A stretch of DNA of 64,000 nucleotides from Acinetobacter sp. XH1741 (GCF_041021895.1 NZ_CP157428.1:1550001-1614000), one strand, 5' to 3'. Positions 38,223 through 48,911 are shown, numbered from the stretch's first letter. A program made the numbers and translations. The notes: generated from the sequence alone by a model not told the origin.

Positions 38223-39212
38223 TTAATAGTGAGAAAATTGTGAATTGTTGGTTAGGAATTCACGATTTTCCTCTTCGATCATTTGGCGAGCAACAAAGAG
38301 AATAAGTTGGCGTAACCAGCGATGAGCTGGATGATGGTGTAATAATGGACACCATGCCATTTTAAGTTCGAACTCAGGAATATAAAACGGAGGATCTTTA
38401 ATCACTAATTTAGGATTTTGTGCTTGAAGACGCGCCATTCGAGTTGGGAGGGTGGCAATCAAGTCAACATTTTGAGCAAGTAATGCTGGCATTTGATAGT
38501 GGCGAGTAAAGACAGAGATTTTGCGGCGTTGACCAATACGTTCTAACGCCTGATCAATCCAGCCCAAGCCACCTTGTTTATCTGGGTTTACACCAAAACC
38601 AACACCCATACCTGTTTTAGATACCCATATGTGTTGTGCATCTAAATAGCTTTTTAAATTTAAATGAGTAACAGCAGGGTGTTTGTCATTTAAAATACAG
38701 CTAAAACTATCACGCCAAACTAAAACTTGGTGGAAGCTTTGTGGAATTTCATTGAAGCGATTGATTGCTAGATCAACTTTCCCTTGTTCCATGTCTCTAT
38801 ATGACACATCACTTGGGGTAAGAAAATCGAGTACAACATTTGGAGCTTCAGAGCGTAGGGCTTTTACAAGTCGAGGAACGAGGGTGGCTTCAGCATAATC
38901 AGAAGTCATAATGCGGAAAACGCGATTACTTGTATAAGGGCGGAATTCGGTACGCGGTTCCAAAATCATAGACAGATCAGCAAGGGCATCACGAATACGC
39001 GGTTGTAATTCGAGTGCGCGTTCTGTCGGTGTCATACCTTCAGATGAGCGGATCAGGAGAGGGTCATTAAATAAATTACGCAAACGGCGTAAAATATTAC
39101 TCATGGCAGGTTGAGTAACACCAAGCTGTTCGGCTGCGCGAGTAACGTTTTTTTCACGAAGAAGAACATCAAGATATATTAATAGATTAAGATCTACCCG
39201 CTCCAGATTCAT
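38223..39212 (-). CDS. LysR-type transcriptional regulator beside aceA
   Basis: A 329-residue regulator. The HTH is in RAAEQLGVTQPAMSNILRRLR (first ~60 residues; NodD/NahR-like MNLERVDLNLLIYLDVLL start), with an effector-binding domain after ~90. The frame extends 13 codons upstream to ATG 39251, but the conserved start is at 39212. It is divergent from the isocitrate lyase gene across nearly 590 bp, the classic layout of a LysR regulator and its target. It may control the glyoxylate shunt. Effector unknown. Confidence 0.88.
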   Translation of the reverse strand: MNLERVDLNLLIYLDVLLREKNVTRAAEQLGVTQPAMSNILRRLRNLFNDPLLIRSSEGMTPTERALELQPRIRDALADLSMILEPRTEFRPYTSNRVFRIMTSDYAEATLVPRLVKALRSEAPNVVLDFLTPSDVSYRDMEQGKVDLAINRFNEIPQSFHQVLVWRDSFSCILNDKHPAVTHLNLKSYLDAQHIWVSKTGMGVGFGVNPDKQGGLGWIDQALERIGQRRKISVFTRHYQMPALLAQNVDLIATLPTRMARLQAQNPKLVIKDPPFYIPEFELKMAWCPLLHHHPAHRWLRQLILFVARQMIEEENREFLTNNSQFSHY

Positions 39213-39799
39213 AAAAAAAATACCGAAAATAAAACCCTGAAATTGTTTCAAATTATGCCATATTTAAAGGACATTGTGTGAAAAAATGATGAGAAAAACA
39301 ACATTTTTTGTTGAAATTAAGTGTGCTTGAAAAGTACTTCAAACACTCGATTTTATTATCTTTGACCCGTTTTTATAGTCATACTTATTTAAAGGAAAAT
39401 TTTATTTAATATTTTTAATGTTCTAGCATTTTGATTGACTTTTTGCATTGGCAAAAATCGCCTAATTTACAATTGACTTTTAAGACTAAAAATGAATGGA
39501 AAAATCTCTAAAATTGTATAAAAATAAAACTTAGATAGTTTTTTGATCAAAATACTATACTCCTTTAGGATTATTTTGTTTTTATAAACAAACTATTATG
39601 TTTTTTAGTTTTACTTATAATATCGATTTATTGGTATATTTTTTAAATAAATACTGAAGATTAACGAAGGATATTGGATTAATTGATTGGCTAAGTCTAA
39701 GCTGTGTACATGAAGGAGCAGCTTGTGTCATAAGAAATTTAAGTAACATGACTCTAGGCTTCGATCGATGAAATCCTAAAATGAATACAGGACAATATC
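39213..39799. promoter_or_regulatory. 587-bp divergent regulatory region, LysR gene / aceA
   Basis: AT-rich and non-coding. Contains a TATACT -10-like box (39555-39560) just after the dyad TTTGATCAAA, TTGACT at 39435 and 39473, and an AAGCTG/CAGCTT hairpin close to the aceA start. Its length allows long upstream activator or repressor sites. No single promoter can be fixed by eye. Confidence 0.4.
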
Positions 39800-41404
39800 A
39801 TGACTACATATCAAACAGCGATTGATGCAGTACGTGAATTAAAAGCAAAATTCGGCAAAACTTGGGCAGACATTAGCCCGGAAGATGCTGCTCGTATGCA
39901 ACTTCAAAACCGTTTCAAAACTGGTTTAGATATTGCTAAGTATACAGCTGCGATTATGCGTCGTGATATGGCTGAATACGATGCTGATTCAAGCAAATAT
40001 ACTCAATCATTAGGTTGCTGGCATGGTTTCATCGCTCAACAAAAAATGATTGCTAACAAAAAATACTTCGGTACTACTAGCAAACGTTATATCTACCTTT
40101 CAGGTTGGATGGTTGCTGCACTTCGTTCAGAATTCGGTCCACTTCCTGACCAATCTATGCACGAAAAAACTTCAGTACCTGCTTTGATCGAAGAAATCTA
40201 CACTTTCTTACGTCAAGCTGATGCAAAAGAATTAAATGACTTGTTCCGTGCTTTAAATAAAGCAAAAGAAGCGGGTGATTCTGCGAAAGTAGCTGAAATC
40301 ACAGCTCAAATCGACAACTTTGAAACTCACGTTGTGCCAATTATTGCAGACATCGATGCTGGTTTCGGTAACGAAGAAGCAACTTACTTACTTGCTAAGA
40401 AAATGATCGAAGCTGGTGCTTGTGCACTTCAAATCGAAAACCAAGTATCTGATGCAAAACAATGTGGTCACCAAGCTGGTAAAGTAACTGTTCCACATGC
40501 TGACTTCATCGCTAAGATCCATGCTCTTCGTTACGCATTCTTAGAAATGGGCGTAGAAGAGGGTGTTATCGTTGCTCGTACTGACTCTGAAGGTGCTGAC
40601 CTTACTCAAAGCATTCCAGTAGTTAAAGAGCCAGGTGATATTGCATCTAAATATATTAGCTACTTAGATACTCAAGAAATTGATATTTCTGAAGCAACTG
40701 ATGATGAAATCTTAATTAAACGTGATGGTAAATTACATCGCCCAACTCGTTTAGCTTCTGGTTTATATCAATTCCGTGAAGGCACTCAAATTGACCGTGT
40801 TGTACTTGACTGTATCACTAGCCTTCAAAACGGTGCTGATTTACTTTGGATCGAAACTCCGACTCCAAACGTAAAAGAAATTGCACACATGGTTAACCGT
40901 GTTAAAGAAGTAGTTCCAAATGCGAAGCTTGTTTACAACAACAGCCCATCATTCAACTGGACTTTAAACTTCCGTCAACAAGCTTATGACCGTTGGGTTG
41001 CTGAAGGTAAAGACGTTTCTGCTTACGACCGTGCTAAATTAATGAGCGCTGAGTACGACAATACTGAATTAGCTGCTGATGCTGATGAAAAAATCCGTAC
41101 TTTCCAAGCAGATGCTGCGCGTGAAGCTGGTGTGTTCCATCACTTGATCACACTTCCTACATACCACACTGCTGCTCTTTCAACTCATGAATTAGCACAA
41201 GGTTACTTCGGTGACCAAGGTATGTTAGCTTATGTTGCTGGCGTACAACGTAAAGAAATTCGTGGCGGTATCGCATGTGTGAAACACCAAGCAATGGCTG
41301 GTTCAGACATCGGTGATGATCACAAAGAAATCTTCGCTGGTGAGAATGCTCTTAAAGCTGGTGATGATTCTAAAAACACAATGAATCAATTCTCAGCTCA
41401 CTAA
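39800..41404 (+). CDS. aceA: Isocitrate lyase
   Basis: A 534-residue enzyme cleaving isocitrate to glyoxylate and succinate, the first glyoxylate-shunt step needed for growth on acetate and fatty acids. The active-site motif is KQCGHQAGK with the catalytic Cys, DIDAGFGNEEA binds metal, and NNSPSFNW lies in the substrate pocket. It belongs to the longer ICL class found in Pseudomonas and Acinetobacter, not the ~430-residue E. coli form. Codon use is strongly biased (GGT, GCT, CGT, AAC), suggesting high expression. The divergent LysR gene is the likely regulator. Confidence 0.96.
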   Translation: MTTYQTAIDAVRELKAKFGKTWADISPEDAARMQLQNRFKTGLDIAKYTAAIMRRDMAEYDADSSKYTQSLGCWHGFIAQQKMIANKKYFGTTSKRYIYLSGWMVAALRSEFGPLPDQSMHEKTSVPALIEEIYTFLRQADAKELNDLFRALNKAKEAGDSAKVAEITAQIDNFETHVVPIIADIDAGFGNEEATYLLAKKMIEAGACALQIENQVSDAKQCGHQAGKVTVPHADFIAKIHALRYAFLEMGVEEGVIVARTDSEGADLTQSIPVVKEPGDIASKYISYLDTQEIDISEATDDEILIKRDGKLHRPTRLASGLYQFREGTQIDRVVLDCITSLQNGADLLWIETPTPNVKEIAHMVNRVKEVVPNAKLVYNNSPSFNWTLNFRQQAYDRWVAEGKDVSAYDRAKLMSAEYDNTELAADADEKIRTFQADAAREAGVFHHLITLPTYHTAALSTHELAQGYFGDQGMLAYVAGVQRKEIRGGIACVKHQAMAGSDIGDDHKEIFAGENALKAGDDSKNTMNQFSAH

Positions 41405-41418
41405 GAATTGATTTCATG

Positions 41419-41447
41419 AAAAACCCGCTCAAATGAGCGGGTTTTTT
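41419..41447 (+). terminator. Terminator of aceA
   Basis: 12-bp perfect stem 41419-41430/41435-41446, AAAT loop, T6. Confidence 0.92.
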
Positions 41448-41462
41448 ATATTGAAAAATTTA

Positions 41463-41942
41463 TTAATCTTCTTTTTTCAATACATAATGTTCAGCTAAAG
41501 AACCTTCCATTTTCTTACCTTCAAGATCTAAAGCAGTCGCTGTATTTTCACCAATAAAGAATTTACGGTTTTGTCCTTTATCATCTAAGGTAATAATAGA
41601 AGTATTGTCTTTATTGAAACTAAATTTACCGTGTGTTTCAAATGGTTTTGTATCACCTTTGCCTAAGTAAGTTTCAGTCAACTCATACGTTTTATCATCT
41701 TTTAATTTTAGTTCAGTTTTAATGCCTTCACAGTCTGCACATGGAAGAGTGCCTTTATATTTACCGTTCCAATCTAGTGAGTTTTCTGCTGTATGTTCAG
41801 TATCTACGGCAACAGCATTACTTGCTTCAGTCGTTTGTACAGGGGTAGAGGCATCAGAAGTTGTCTCTGTTTTATTTTCATGTTTATTACATGCGACAAG
41901 TAAAGTACTCATAAGTGCAATTGCTAATAATGATTTTTTCAT
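41463..41942 (-). CDS. NlpE-like lipoprotein (copper resistance NlpE N-terminal domain)
   Basis: A 159-residue lipoprotein: signal MKKSLLAIALMSTLLVAC with lipobox LVAC (Cys18), then a Thr/Glu/Ala-rich linker (~20-55). An NlpE-N barrel follows, starting at WNGKYKGTLPCADCEGIKTEL. The C-x2-C is the NlpE hallmark. In E. coli, NlpE links surface adhesion and lipoprotein stress to Cpx signalling; this short form lacks the C-terminal OB domain. The frame opens earlier only with TTG. A heptanucleotide A-rich repeat lies in its leader. Confidence 0.85.
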   Translation of the reverse strand: MKKSLLAIALMSTLLVACNKHENKTETTSDASTPVQTTEASNAVAVDTEHTAENSLDWNGKYKGTLPCADCEGIKTELKLKDDKTYELTETYLGKGDTKPFETHGKFSFNKDNTSIITLDDKGQNRKFFIGENTATALDLEGKKMEGSLAEHYVLKKED

Positions 41943-41957
41943 AATCAATAAAACCTC

Positions 41958-41984
41958 AAAAAAATAAAAAATAAAAAATAAAAA
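41958..41984. repeat. Heptanucleotide simple repeat (AAAAAAT)n
   Basis: T residues at 41965, 41972 and 41979 give an exact 7-bp period over about 3.7 units, located 16 bp before the NlpE-like start codon, between a possible promoter and the ribosome site. Confidence 0.7.
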
Positions 41985-42152
41985 GTATTTAAAGCCTAGG
42001 AAAAAAGAATAAAAAATAAAAGCTTTCGTGTGTAACTTAATTTTAACAAAAGGTAAAGTGAGTAATAATTAGGCGGTTTGAATGATATTTTTTGAATTAA
42101 GTTGGGGAAGAGGTATCTACTCAAGTGATTTAATAGATACCTTATAAACTAA

Positions 42153-42476
42153 TTATGGATGAGCGGGAACTCCACCGAGAGAATCACAAGCTGATTTATA
42201 AAGTTCATACTGCTTCTTTACGACTTCATCTAATGGCATATCGAATAATTCTTCACCATTTTTATAGCTTTCTACATACGAAGTTGCTTTGTCTTTACTG
42301 ACAGCTAAAGATTGCTGGTAATAAGAGTTGATTGAACTTGTGGGAATTTCACTTGTTTCAACATTTTTACATTGAAAATTATTTAGCAGTTTTTCTGCAC
42401 GTTTGACCTCACTAGATTGGCCAAAAATACACCCAGTTAAAAATACAAACGGTACTAACACGAAAAAGATTTTCAT
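42153..42476 (-). CDS. Small predicted lipoprotein
   Basis: A 107-residue protein with a lipoprotein signal (MKIFFVLVPFVFLTGC, Cys16). The mature part is helical and charged, with two more cysteines (FQCKNVE and KSACDSLGG) that may form a disulfide in the periplasm. I recognise no family. It lies alone between the NlpE-like gene and the urease operon. Confidence 0.7.
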   Translation of the reverse strand: MKIFFVLVPFVFLTGCIFGQSSEVKRAEKLLNNFQCKNVETSEIPTSSINSYYQQSLAVSKDKATSYVESYKNGEELFDMPLDEVVKKQYELYKSACDSLGGVPAHP

Positions 42477-42670
42477 GGAAAAATTTTATAAGAGTGAGGA
42501 TGGGCGCTATTGTATAAATAATTCCATGCTTTACTGTGGTTTTATGTTAGACATTGATTATTTTTTAACTCATTAAAATAAAAAAATTGTTTCTAAGTTT
42601 GTAGTGACCTCTTTTTGTATTTGGTGCATATTTTGCTTATTAAAAAAGCCATGTTTAAAAATGAGCCAAA

Positions 42671-43546
42671 ATGAATCGGATTCAACAGTTTTCTCAAACT
42701 TCTTTAGCACCATTTTGGTATGCAAAATTAGAACTTGGTTTTTGTTTTAAAAATTCTCGCACCATAATGAATCATAGGAAACATTATGGCCCTGTTCGGG
42801 TGCAAAAAATGCTCTGGCCTGAAAAGACTGGCGTTTGCCACACCATTATTGTTCATCCGCCTGCGGGTATTGCAGGTGGTGATCATCTTACTTTTCAGAT
42901 TGAAACAGAACATCAGGCGCATGCTGTTGTTACTACTCCTGGGGCTGGAAAATGGTATAGAACCAACGGTAAGCAAGCTTTTCAGCATATTTATTTGAAT
43001 GTGAAAAATGAATCTATTTTAGAGTGGATGCCACAAGAAACTATGCTGTTTGACGGTGCTTTAGCACACTCAGAAACACATATTCATCTTGATCAAACAG
43101 CAAGTTTTATTGGATGGGATATGCTGGTATTGGGACGACAGGCTCGAGCCGAGAGTTTTGTTGAAGGAAGTTATTACAATCAGTTTAAATTATGGCGTGA
43201 AAATAAATTATTAGTTGCCGATACCTTATATTTTGAGGGGGGAGATCGCTGGTTAAGTTCTTGTTTAGGAATGAACAATCAGGCAGTGATGGCAAGTTTT
43301 TGGGCTGTACCACCTGAGAAATTCCGTACCTCATTTTATTTAGAGCAACATGTTGAACTCATTCGTGAACTAATCATGCGTATGGATGTTTCCGTTACTC
43401 TAACTTTATTAGAAGATGTATTCTGTGCTCGTTTTTTAGGAAATGATGTACGACGTTGTCATGATGCTTTTGCAGCTATAAGAGCGAGATTGAGACGTTA
43501 TTGGTTTGATTTAGATGAGGAATTTCCAAGAATTTGGAAAACCTAA
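42671..43546 (+). CDS. ureD: Urease accessory protein UreD
   Basis: A 291-residue scaffold protein that binds apo-urease and, with UreF and UreG, helps insert nickel. The motifs [23 protein letters not shown] and [12 protein letters not shown] are typical of UreD/UreH. It is the first gene of the ureDAB-GNAT-CEFG-J operon, 100 bp before ureA. A small hairpin sits in that gap (about 43587-43607) but has no strong T run. Confidence 0.95.
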   Translation: MNRIQQFSQTSLAPFWYAKLELGFCFKNSRTIMNHRKHYGPVRVQKMLWPEKTGVCHTIIVHPPAGIAGGDHLTFQIETEHQAHAVVTTPGAGKWYRTNGKQAFQHIYLNVKNESILEWMPQETMLFDGALAHSETHIHLDQTASFIGWDMLVLGRQARAESFVEGSYYNQFKLWRENKLLVADTLYFEGGDRWLSSCLGMNNQAVMASFWAVPPEKFRTSFYLEQHVELIRELIMRMDVSVTLTLLEDVFCARFLGNDVRRCHDAFAAIRARLRRYWFDLDEEFPRIWKT

Positions 43547-43646
43547 GTTACGTTAAATTGCGTATTTTAAAAACGATTAAAACAAGTATGCTGCTTTTGA
43601 GCATGCATTTTGCTTAAAGAAAACTAGATGCTATTAGGAAAGAGAT

Positions 43647-43949
43647 ATGGAACTCAATCCAACAGAAAAAGATAAGTTACTCATTTTTACCGCAGGTTTA
43701 GTGGCTGAACGTCGTAAAGCGAGAGGCTTGAAGCTGAATTATCCAGAAGCAGTTGCATTTATTTCCGCAGCCTTACTTGAAGGTGCGCGGGATGGTATGA
43801 CGGTGAGTGAACTCATGCACTTTGGTACAACCTTATTAAAACGTGAAGATGTCATGGACGGCGTACCTGAAATGATTGCTGATGTGCAGGTTGAAGCCAC
43901 TTTTCCTGATGGTTCGAAGTTAGTCACTGTCCATCAGCCTATCGTATAA
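43647..43949 (+). CDS. ureA: Urease subunit gamma
   Basis: A 100-residue structural subunit, full length for the family. The start [23 protein letters not shown] and the end [12 protein letters not shown] are characteristic. It assembles with UreB and UreC into the (alpha-beta-gamma)3 cytosolic enzyme. It lies 11 bp before the ureB start. Confidence 0.97.
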   Translation: MELNPTEKDKLLIFTAGLVAERRKARGLKLNYPEAVAFISAALLEGARDGMTVSELMHFGTTLLKREDVMDGVPEMIADVQVEATFPDGSKLVTVHQPIV

Positions 43950-43960
43950 AAGGAATGCTT

Positions 43961-44281
43961 ATGATCCCCGGCGAAATTATTACCCCAGAGACTGATATTG
44001 AACTCAATGTCGGACGAGAAACTTTAAAAGTTATAGTGGCTAATCTTGGTGATCGGCCTATTCAGGTAGGTTCGCATTTTCACTTTTATGAAGCAAATGA
44101 TGCATTACAGTTTGATCGTGAGGCAGCAAAAGGCTTTCGGTTAAATATCGCGGCGGGTACGGCAATACGTTTTGAACCAGGACAAACTCGTCAAGTCGAG
44201 TTGGTTGCTTTAGCGGGTAAGCGAGAAGTATATGGTTTCGCAGGCCGAGTCATGGGGCGTTTGGATGAAAATGTTGATTAG
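43961..44281 (+). CDS. ureB: Urease subunit beta
   Basis: A 106-residue structural subunit. MIPGEI at the start and [39 protein letters not shown] are conserved UreB segments. AAGGA six bases before the ATG at 43961 selects it over the ATG two codons earlier. Its 3' end overlaps the start of the GNAT gene. Confidence 0.97.
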   Translation: MIPGEIITPETDIELNVGRETLKVIVANLGDRPIQVGSHFHFYEANDALQFDREAAKGFRLNIAAGTAIRFEPGQTRQVELVALAGKREVYGFAGRVMGRLDENVD

Positions 44282-44729
44282 AAAAGCAACGAAAGATGAC
44301 ACAGATACTATCGTTGGCATAATTGCTCCATATATAGATCAAGTGATTTCAAATGAGGAAGGGCGCTCACGCTTTAAACCAGAAGTCATACAAACAATTT
44401 TTGATCGAGAAGATATTCATTATTTTGTTGGAGAGATTGATCAACAGATCGTGGGTATAGTCGCTTATATGGAACCCTCACATTTAATGCATTTTTTTAT
44501 TAAAAAAACACATTTGAAACTAGGTCTAGGGCGACAGCTTTGGGATTTCATAGAAGAAAAAATTAAAAATGAAAATATAGACGTTGAAAAAATTACGGTG
44601 AATTCAAGTTTTTATGCTCAAGATATCTATGGAAAATTTGGTTTTATTGTAAGTGGTGATGCTGCTGAAAAATGGGGAATTCGGTTTATCCCGATGACAA
44701 AATATTATGCTTTGCCATCAGAAAAATAA
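44265..44729 (+). CDS. GNAT family N-acetyltransferase within the urease operon
   Basis: A 154-residue acetyltransferase. It starts [19 protein letters not shown], has the acetyl-CoA loop [14 protein letters not shown] (motif A, Q/R-x-x-G-x-G/A-like), and ends with the typical YGKFGFI turn before the last strands. It overlaps ureB by 17 bases and ends 12 bases before ureC, so it is part of the transcript. Its substrate is unknown; a role in urease is not established. The ATG at 44271 is an alternative start. Confidence 0.85.
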   Translation: MKMLIRKATKDDTDTIVGIIAPYIDQVISNEEGRSRFKPEVIQTIFDREDIHYFVGEIDQQIVGIVAYMEPSHLMHFFIKKTHLKLGLGRQLWDFIEEKIKNENIDVEKITVNSSFYAQDIYGKFGFIVSGDAAEKWGIRFIPMTKYYALPSEK

Positions 44730-44741
44730 GGAACTAATCGT

Positions 44742-46442
44742 ATGAAAATGTCACGTCGTGCATACGCTGAAATGTTTGGACCAACGGTTGGAGATCGTAT
44801 TCGGCTGGCCGATACAGAGCTTTTTATTGAAGTCGAGCAAGACTTAACGACATATGGTGAAGAAGTTAAATTTGGCGGCGGAAAAGTTATTCGTGATGGG
44901 ATGGGGCAATCTCAGCTTTTAGCTGATGAGGTTGCTGATACAGTGATTACCAATGCTTTAATCGTGGATTGGTGGGGAGTTGTAAAGGCGGATGTTGGTT
45001 TGAAAAATGGCCGAATCTGGAAAATAGGAAAGGCCGGAAATCCTGATATTCAACCTGACATCACCATTCCTTTGGGTGCTGCAACAGAAGTGATTGCTGG
45101 TGAAGGGCAAATCTTAACGGCAGGCGGGATTGATACTCATATTCACTGGATTTGTCCGCAGCAAGTTGAAACTGCGCTCATGTCAGGTACCACAACAATG
45201 GTTGGTGGTGGTACAGGACCAGCGGCAGGCACTTCGGCAACGACAGTGACTCCCGGGCCTTGGCATATTGCGACCATATTGCAGGCGATTGATGATTTGC
45301 CTATGAATATTGGTCTGTTAGGCAAAGGAAATTTGAGTTTGCCAGATCCAGTTCGTGAGCAAATTAAAGCTGGGGTAATCGGGTTAAAACTACATGAAGA
45401 CTGGGGCTCAACACCTGCGGCTATTGATAACTGTTTGAGTGTAGCTGACGAGTTTGATGTACAAGTTGCAATTCACACAGATACTTTAAATGAAGGTGGT
45501 TTTTTAGAAGAAACTCTGGCGGCTTTTAAAGACCGTACCATTCATACGTATCACACAGAAGGTGCAGGCGGTGGACATGCACCAGACATTTTAAAAGCAA
45601 TTGGGCAAAGTAACGTGTTGCCATCTTCGACCAACCCAACGCGGCCATATACCATTAATACCATTGATGAGCATTTAGATATGCTCATGGTATGCCACCA
45701 TTTAGACCCTGCAATTGCTGAAGATATTGCTTTTGCAGAAAGTCGGATTCGCCGTGAAACCATCGCTGCCGAAGATATTTTGCAAGACTTAGGCGCAATT
45801 GCCATGATGTCTTCTGACTCTCAAGCGATGGGTCGGGTGGGTGAAGTGATTTTACGTACTTGGCAAACTGCTCACAAAATGAAAATTCAACGTGGACCTC
45901 TAGAGGGTGACAATGAGTTTCATGATAATAATCGAGTTAAACGTTACATTGCCAAATATACCATTAACCCTGCAATTACTCATGGTTTAAGTCATGAAAT
46001 TGGTTCGATTGAAGTCGGAAAACTTGCTGATTTAGTGTTGTGGAAACCTGCTTTCTTTGGTGTGAAACCTTCCATGATTATTAAAGGTGGCATGATTGCA
46101 GCCGCACCGATGGGTGACATTAACGCCTCAATTCCGACGCCTCAACCCGTACATTATCGTCCGATGTTTGGTGCCTATCCGCGTGGTGTGCATAACACTT
46201 GTATTACCTTTTTATCTCAAGCGGCAATTGATGAAAAGGTTGCTGAAAAGTTAAAACTTAAAAAGTTAATTAGTCCGTGTAAAAACACGCGTTCAATTAC
46301 CAAAGCTGATATGAAACACAACACATATTGTCCAGTTATGCATGTTCATCCTGAAACTTACGAGGTGCGGGCTGATGGTCAGTTATTAACATGTGAACCT
46401 GCTGATGTATTACCGATGGCTCAGCGTTATTTCTTGTTTTAA
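44742..46442 (+). CDS. ureC: Urease subunit alpha
   Basis: A 566-residue catalytic subunit hydrolysing urea to ammonia and carbamate. The nickel ligands DTHIHWI (His133, His135), the carbamylated lysine in GLKLHEDWG (Lys216), the flap cysteine in MVCHHLD (Cys318) and the aspartate in [10 protein letters not shown] (Asp359) are all present. AAGGA precedes the ATG. It is separated from ureB by the acetyltransferase gene. Confidence 0.98.
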   Translation: MKMSRRAYAEMFGPTVGDRIRLADTELFIEVEQDLTTYGEEVKFGGGKVIRDGMGQSQLLADEVADTVITNALIVDWWGVVKADVGLKNGRIWKIGKAGNPDIQPDITIPLGAATEVIAGEGQILTAGGIDTHIHWICPQQVETALMSGTTTMVGGGTGPAAGTSATTVTPGPWHIATILQAIDDLPMNIGLLGKGNLSLPDPVREQIKAGVIGLKLHEDWGSTPAAIDNCLSVADEFDVQVAIHTDTLNEGGFLEETLAAFKDRTIHTYHTEGAGGGHAPDILKAIGQSNVLPSSTNPTRPYTINTIDEHLDMLMVCHHLDPAIAEDIAFAESRIRRETIAAEDILQDLGAIAMMSSDSQAMGRVGEVILRTWQTAHKMKIQRGPLEGDNEFHDNNRVKRYIAKYTINPAITHGLSHEIGSIEVGKLADLVLWKPAFFGVKPSMIIKGGMIAAAPMGDINASIPTPQPVHYRPMFGAYPRGVHNTCITFLSQAAIDEKVAEKLKLKKLISPCKNTRSITKADMKHNTYCPVMHVHPETYEVRADGQLLTCEPADVLPMAQRYFLF

Positions 46443-46514
46443 TGAGTTTTATCGAGGTGAGTTGCCTCATTGATTTATACATATGAAAGAAATAAATAAG
46501 GAGAGAAAAGTTAA

Positions 46515-46997
46515 ATGAAAATCTATACCCAGCGTCTTGAAGATATTTCTCCTAATCAGACATTTGAAACAGTTGAGTTAACGTTTGATACTCGTCAAAA
46601 ATCACGGTTTCGAGCGACTTTAGCGAGTGGCGTCGATATTGGTGCCGATTTACCACGTACTGGCATTTTGCGTAGTGGTTCTTATATTGCAACTCAACAA
46701 GGTGATGTACTACGTGTTGATGCTAAGCCTGAACGTTTGATGCAAGTCAGTGCAACAACTGATTTTGATTTACTTAAAGCTGCTTATCACCTAGGTAACC
46801 GACATGTGCCATTAATGCTAACGCCGACAGCTTTATATTTTGAACCTGATCATGTGCTTGCAGAAATGGTAGAGGGGTTAGGACTGACAGTGACAGAAAT
46901 TGATCATCCATTTGAACCCGAAAGCGGTGCTTATGCACAGCATAGTCATGACCATCGTTTAAGCCCAATCAAAGCTTTGCATCATGTCCATGCATAA
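46515..46997 (+). CDS. ureE: Urease accessory protein UreE
   Basis: A 160-residue nickel metallochaperone. It has the N-terminal domain, the metal-binding middle domain with HLGNRHVPL, and a short histidine-rich tail ([18 protein letters not shown]). GGAGAG precedes the ATG. It overlaps ureF by 14 bases or fewer, so the two are translationally coupled. Confidence 0.95.
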   Translation: MKIYTQRLEDISPNQTFETVELTFDTRQKSRFRATLASGVDIGADLPRTGILRSGSYIATQQGDVLRVDAKPERLMQVSATTDFDLLKAAYHLGNRHVPLMLTPTALYFEPDHVLAEMVEGLGLTVTEIDHPFEPESGAYAQHSHDHRLSPIKALHHVHA

Positions 46998-47649
46998 CGC
47001 AGCACAATTACTTCAACTACTGACACTGTCTTCTACGGCATTGCCAGTTGGAGCATATTGTTATTCTCAAGGTGTAGAAACAGCCATAGATATTGGTTTG
47101 ATACATGATGAAAGCTCTGCAATTGCTTATTTTGAAGAGGTACTTGAAATGCTGTTGGTACGGTTTGAGTTACCCGTACTCAAACGTCATATGCAATATT
47201 ATGATGACCCAGACCAATTTTTAGTTTGGGCAAATTTATATAAAGCCAGCCGCGAAAGCAAAGAGTTACTCGCTGAATCTCAGCAGTTAGCATTTTCTTT
47301 AAATGCTTGGATTAGAGATGTTTTAAAAAAAACGGTCGAGGTAAAAAAACAATTTGGTTTTGTACCTGTCTATGCACAGTTATGTGGACGCTTAGAACTT
47401 AAAGACATTGATGTACTCACAGCCTATACATTTACAGTTTTAGAAAATCAGGTTTTGGCAGCAGTAAAAACGGTTCCGTTAGGACAAATGGCGGGGCAAA
47501 GAATTTTATGGCATTTGCATGGGCTAGTACCACAAGCGGTAGAAAAAGCTTTAAAACTTAATGATGAGCAATTGAGTAGTGCTTTACCCCGCTATGCCAT
47601 GCTGAGCATGAAACACGAAACACAATATTCACGGTTATTTAGATCTTAA
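46984..47649 (+). CDS. ureF: Urease accessory protein UreF
   Basis: A 221-residue all-helical protein that regulates the UreG GTPase in the UreD-UreF-UreG activation complex. [13 protein letters not shown] and the late [13 protein letters not shown] tail are typical. Two in-frame ATGs (46984 and 46990) lie in the end of ureE; the first is used. 26 bp separate it from ureG. Confidence 0.94.
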   Translation: MSMHNAAQLLQLLTLSSTALPVGAYCYSQGVETAIDIGLIHDESSAIAYFEEVLEMLLVRFELPVLKRHMQYYDDPDQFLVWANLYKASRESKELLAESQQLAFSLNAWIRDVLKKTVEVKKQFGFVPVYAQLCGRLELKDIDVLTAYTFTVLENQVLAAVKTVPLGQMAGQRILWHLHGLVPQAVEKALKLNDEQLSSALPRYAMLSMKHETQYSRLFRS

Positions 47650-47675
47650 GCTTAGGAAATAAAAGGATAAAAATC

Positions 47676-48290
47676 ATGACAGAACGTAGTCCATTACGAG
47701 TAGGAATTGGTGGGCCAGTAGGTTCAGGCAAAACAGCACTTACGCTTAACCTATGCCGTGCATTGCGTGATAAATACAATATGGCTGTAGTGACAAATGA
47801 TATTTATACCAAAGAAGACTCAAACTTTTTAACCCGTAACGAAGCGATGTCACCAGAGCGTATTGTTGGTGTTGAAACAGGTGGGTGCCCACATACAGCA
47901 ATTCGTGAAGATGCCTCAATTAACCTGGCTGCAATTGATGATTTATGTGAAAAATTTGATGGTCTAGAACTGATTATTATTGAAAGTGGTGGTGATAATC
48001 TGGCAGCAACATTTAGCCCAGAACTTTCTGATTTAACCTTATATGTGATTGATGTTGCTGGTGGTGAAAAGATTCCTCGTAAAGGGGGGCCTGGTATTAC
48101 CAAGTCAGATTTGCTCATTATTAATAAAACTGACCTTGCACCTATGGTGGGCGCTAATCTTGATGTGATGGACCAAGATGCGAAACGTATGCGCGGTGAA
48201 AAGCCATTTTTATTTTCAAACATGAAAACACAAGATGGGCTTGAAGAAATTATTCAATTTATTGAGAAGCAAGGTCTGTTTAAAGTGTAA
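47676..48290 (+). CDS. ureG: Urease accessory GTPase UreG
   Basis: A 204-residue SIMIBI-class GTPase delivering nickel to urease. P-loop [11 protein letters not shown], the metal-binding C-P-H motif ([13 protein letters not shown]), [11 protein letters not shown] and NKTDL are intact. AAAAGGATAAAAATC precedes the ATG. It is followed 9 bp later by a HupE/UreJ gene. Confidence 0.97.
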   Translation: MTERSPLRVGIGGPVGSGKTALTLNLCRALRDKYNMAVVTNDIYTKEDSNFLTRNEAMSPERIVGVETGGCPHTAIREDASINLAAIDDLCEKFDGLELIIIESGGDNLAATFSPELSDLTLYVIDVAGGEKIPRKGGPGITKSDLLIINKTDLAPMVGANLDVMDQDAKRMRGEKPFLFSNMKTQDGLEEIIQFIEKQGLFKV

Positions 48291-48299
48291 GGAGTAACT

Positions 48300-48869
48300 A
48301 TGAACTTCATTAAAAAATGGAGCGTTGGGCTCCTTAGTATGTTACCTGCGTTAGTCATGGCGCATCCGGGACATGATCATGCACATTCAGGTTTTGTGGC
48401 AGGTTTTATTCATCCTTTTACTGGTTTAGATCATTTAGTCATGGCCTTGGGTTTTGGTGTCTTGCTATGGTCAGCAGCTAAACAGTGGAAAATTGCTGGC
48501 ATAATCACTTTAAGCATTACCTTAATTTTAGGCTTTCTAATAGGTGCTCAAGGTTTAGTGCCTTCAAATATTGCTGAATATGGAATTATTGCTTCTTTGA
48601 TTATTACAGCGATTGCACTATGGACAAAATCAAATCGGATTTTACCCATTGCCGCAGCTTTACTCGCAAGCTTTCATGGTATAGCGCATGGTGTTGAACT
48701 CGCACATGCGGGGCATATGGTTGCATTAGTAACTGGTATGGTTGCTGGTATGGCACTTATCTATTGCGGTGGTTTAGCATTAGGAGCAATACTTTCGCGA
48801 TATGTGCCATATGGCAAAAAGATTGTAGGTGCCTGTGCAGCAATCGTTGCAGTGATTGGTTTAAGTTAA
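48300..48869 (+). CDS. ureJ: HupE/UreJ family protein, probable nickel permease
   Basis: A 189-residue membrane protein. A cleavable signal peptide (to VMAHPG) is followed by the His-rich HPGHDHAHSG and about five to six TM helices. HPFTGLDHLVMALGFG and SFHGIAHGVELAH are the HupE/UreJ metal-binding motifs. Position at the end of the urease operon, 9 bp after ureG, supports a role in nickel uptake. A strong terminator follows. Confidence 0.92.
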   Translation: MNFIKKWSVGLLSMLPALVMAHPGHDHAHSGFVAGFIHPFTGLDHLVMALGFGVLLWSAAKQWKIAGIITLSITLILGFLIGAQGLVPSNIAEYGIIASLIITAIALWTKSNRILPIAAALLASFHGIAHGVELAHAGHMVALVTGMVAGMALIYCGGLALGAILSRYVPYGKKIVGACAAIVAVIGLS

Positions 48870-48883
48870 TTAAAACCTTGCAG

Positions 48884-48911
48884 AAAAAGGTAGCTTTAAG
48901 CTACCTTTTTT
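48884..48911 (+). terminator. Terminator of the urease operon
   Basis: 13-bp perfect stem 48884-48896/48898-48910 with a one-base centre, T6. Confidence 0.9.

Noticed and set aside
43587..43607. ATGCT/AGCAT hairpin between ureD and ureA
   Set aside because: Only 5 bp and no clean T run; not enough to claim an internal terminator.
47804..48223. 139-codon minus-strand frame
   Set aside because: Antisense shadow of ureG, Ser-rich without motifs.
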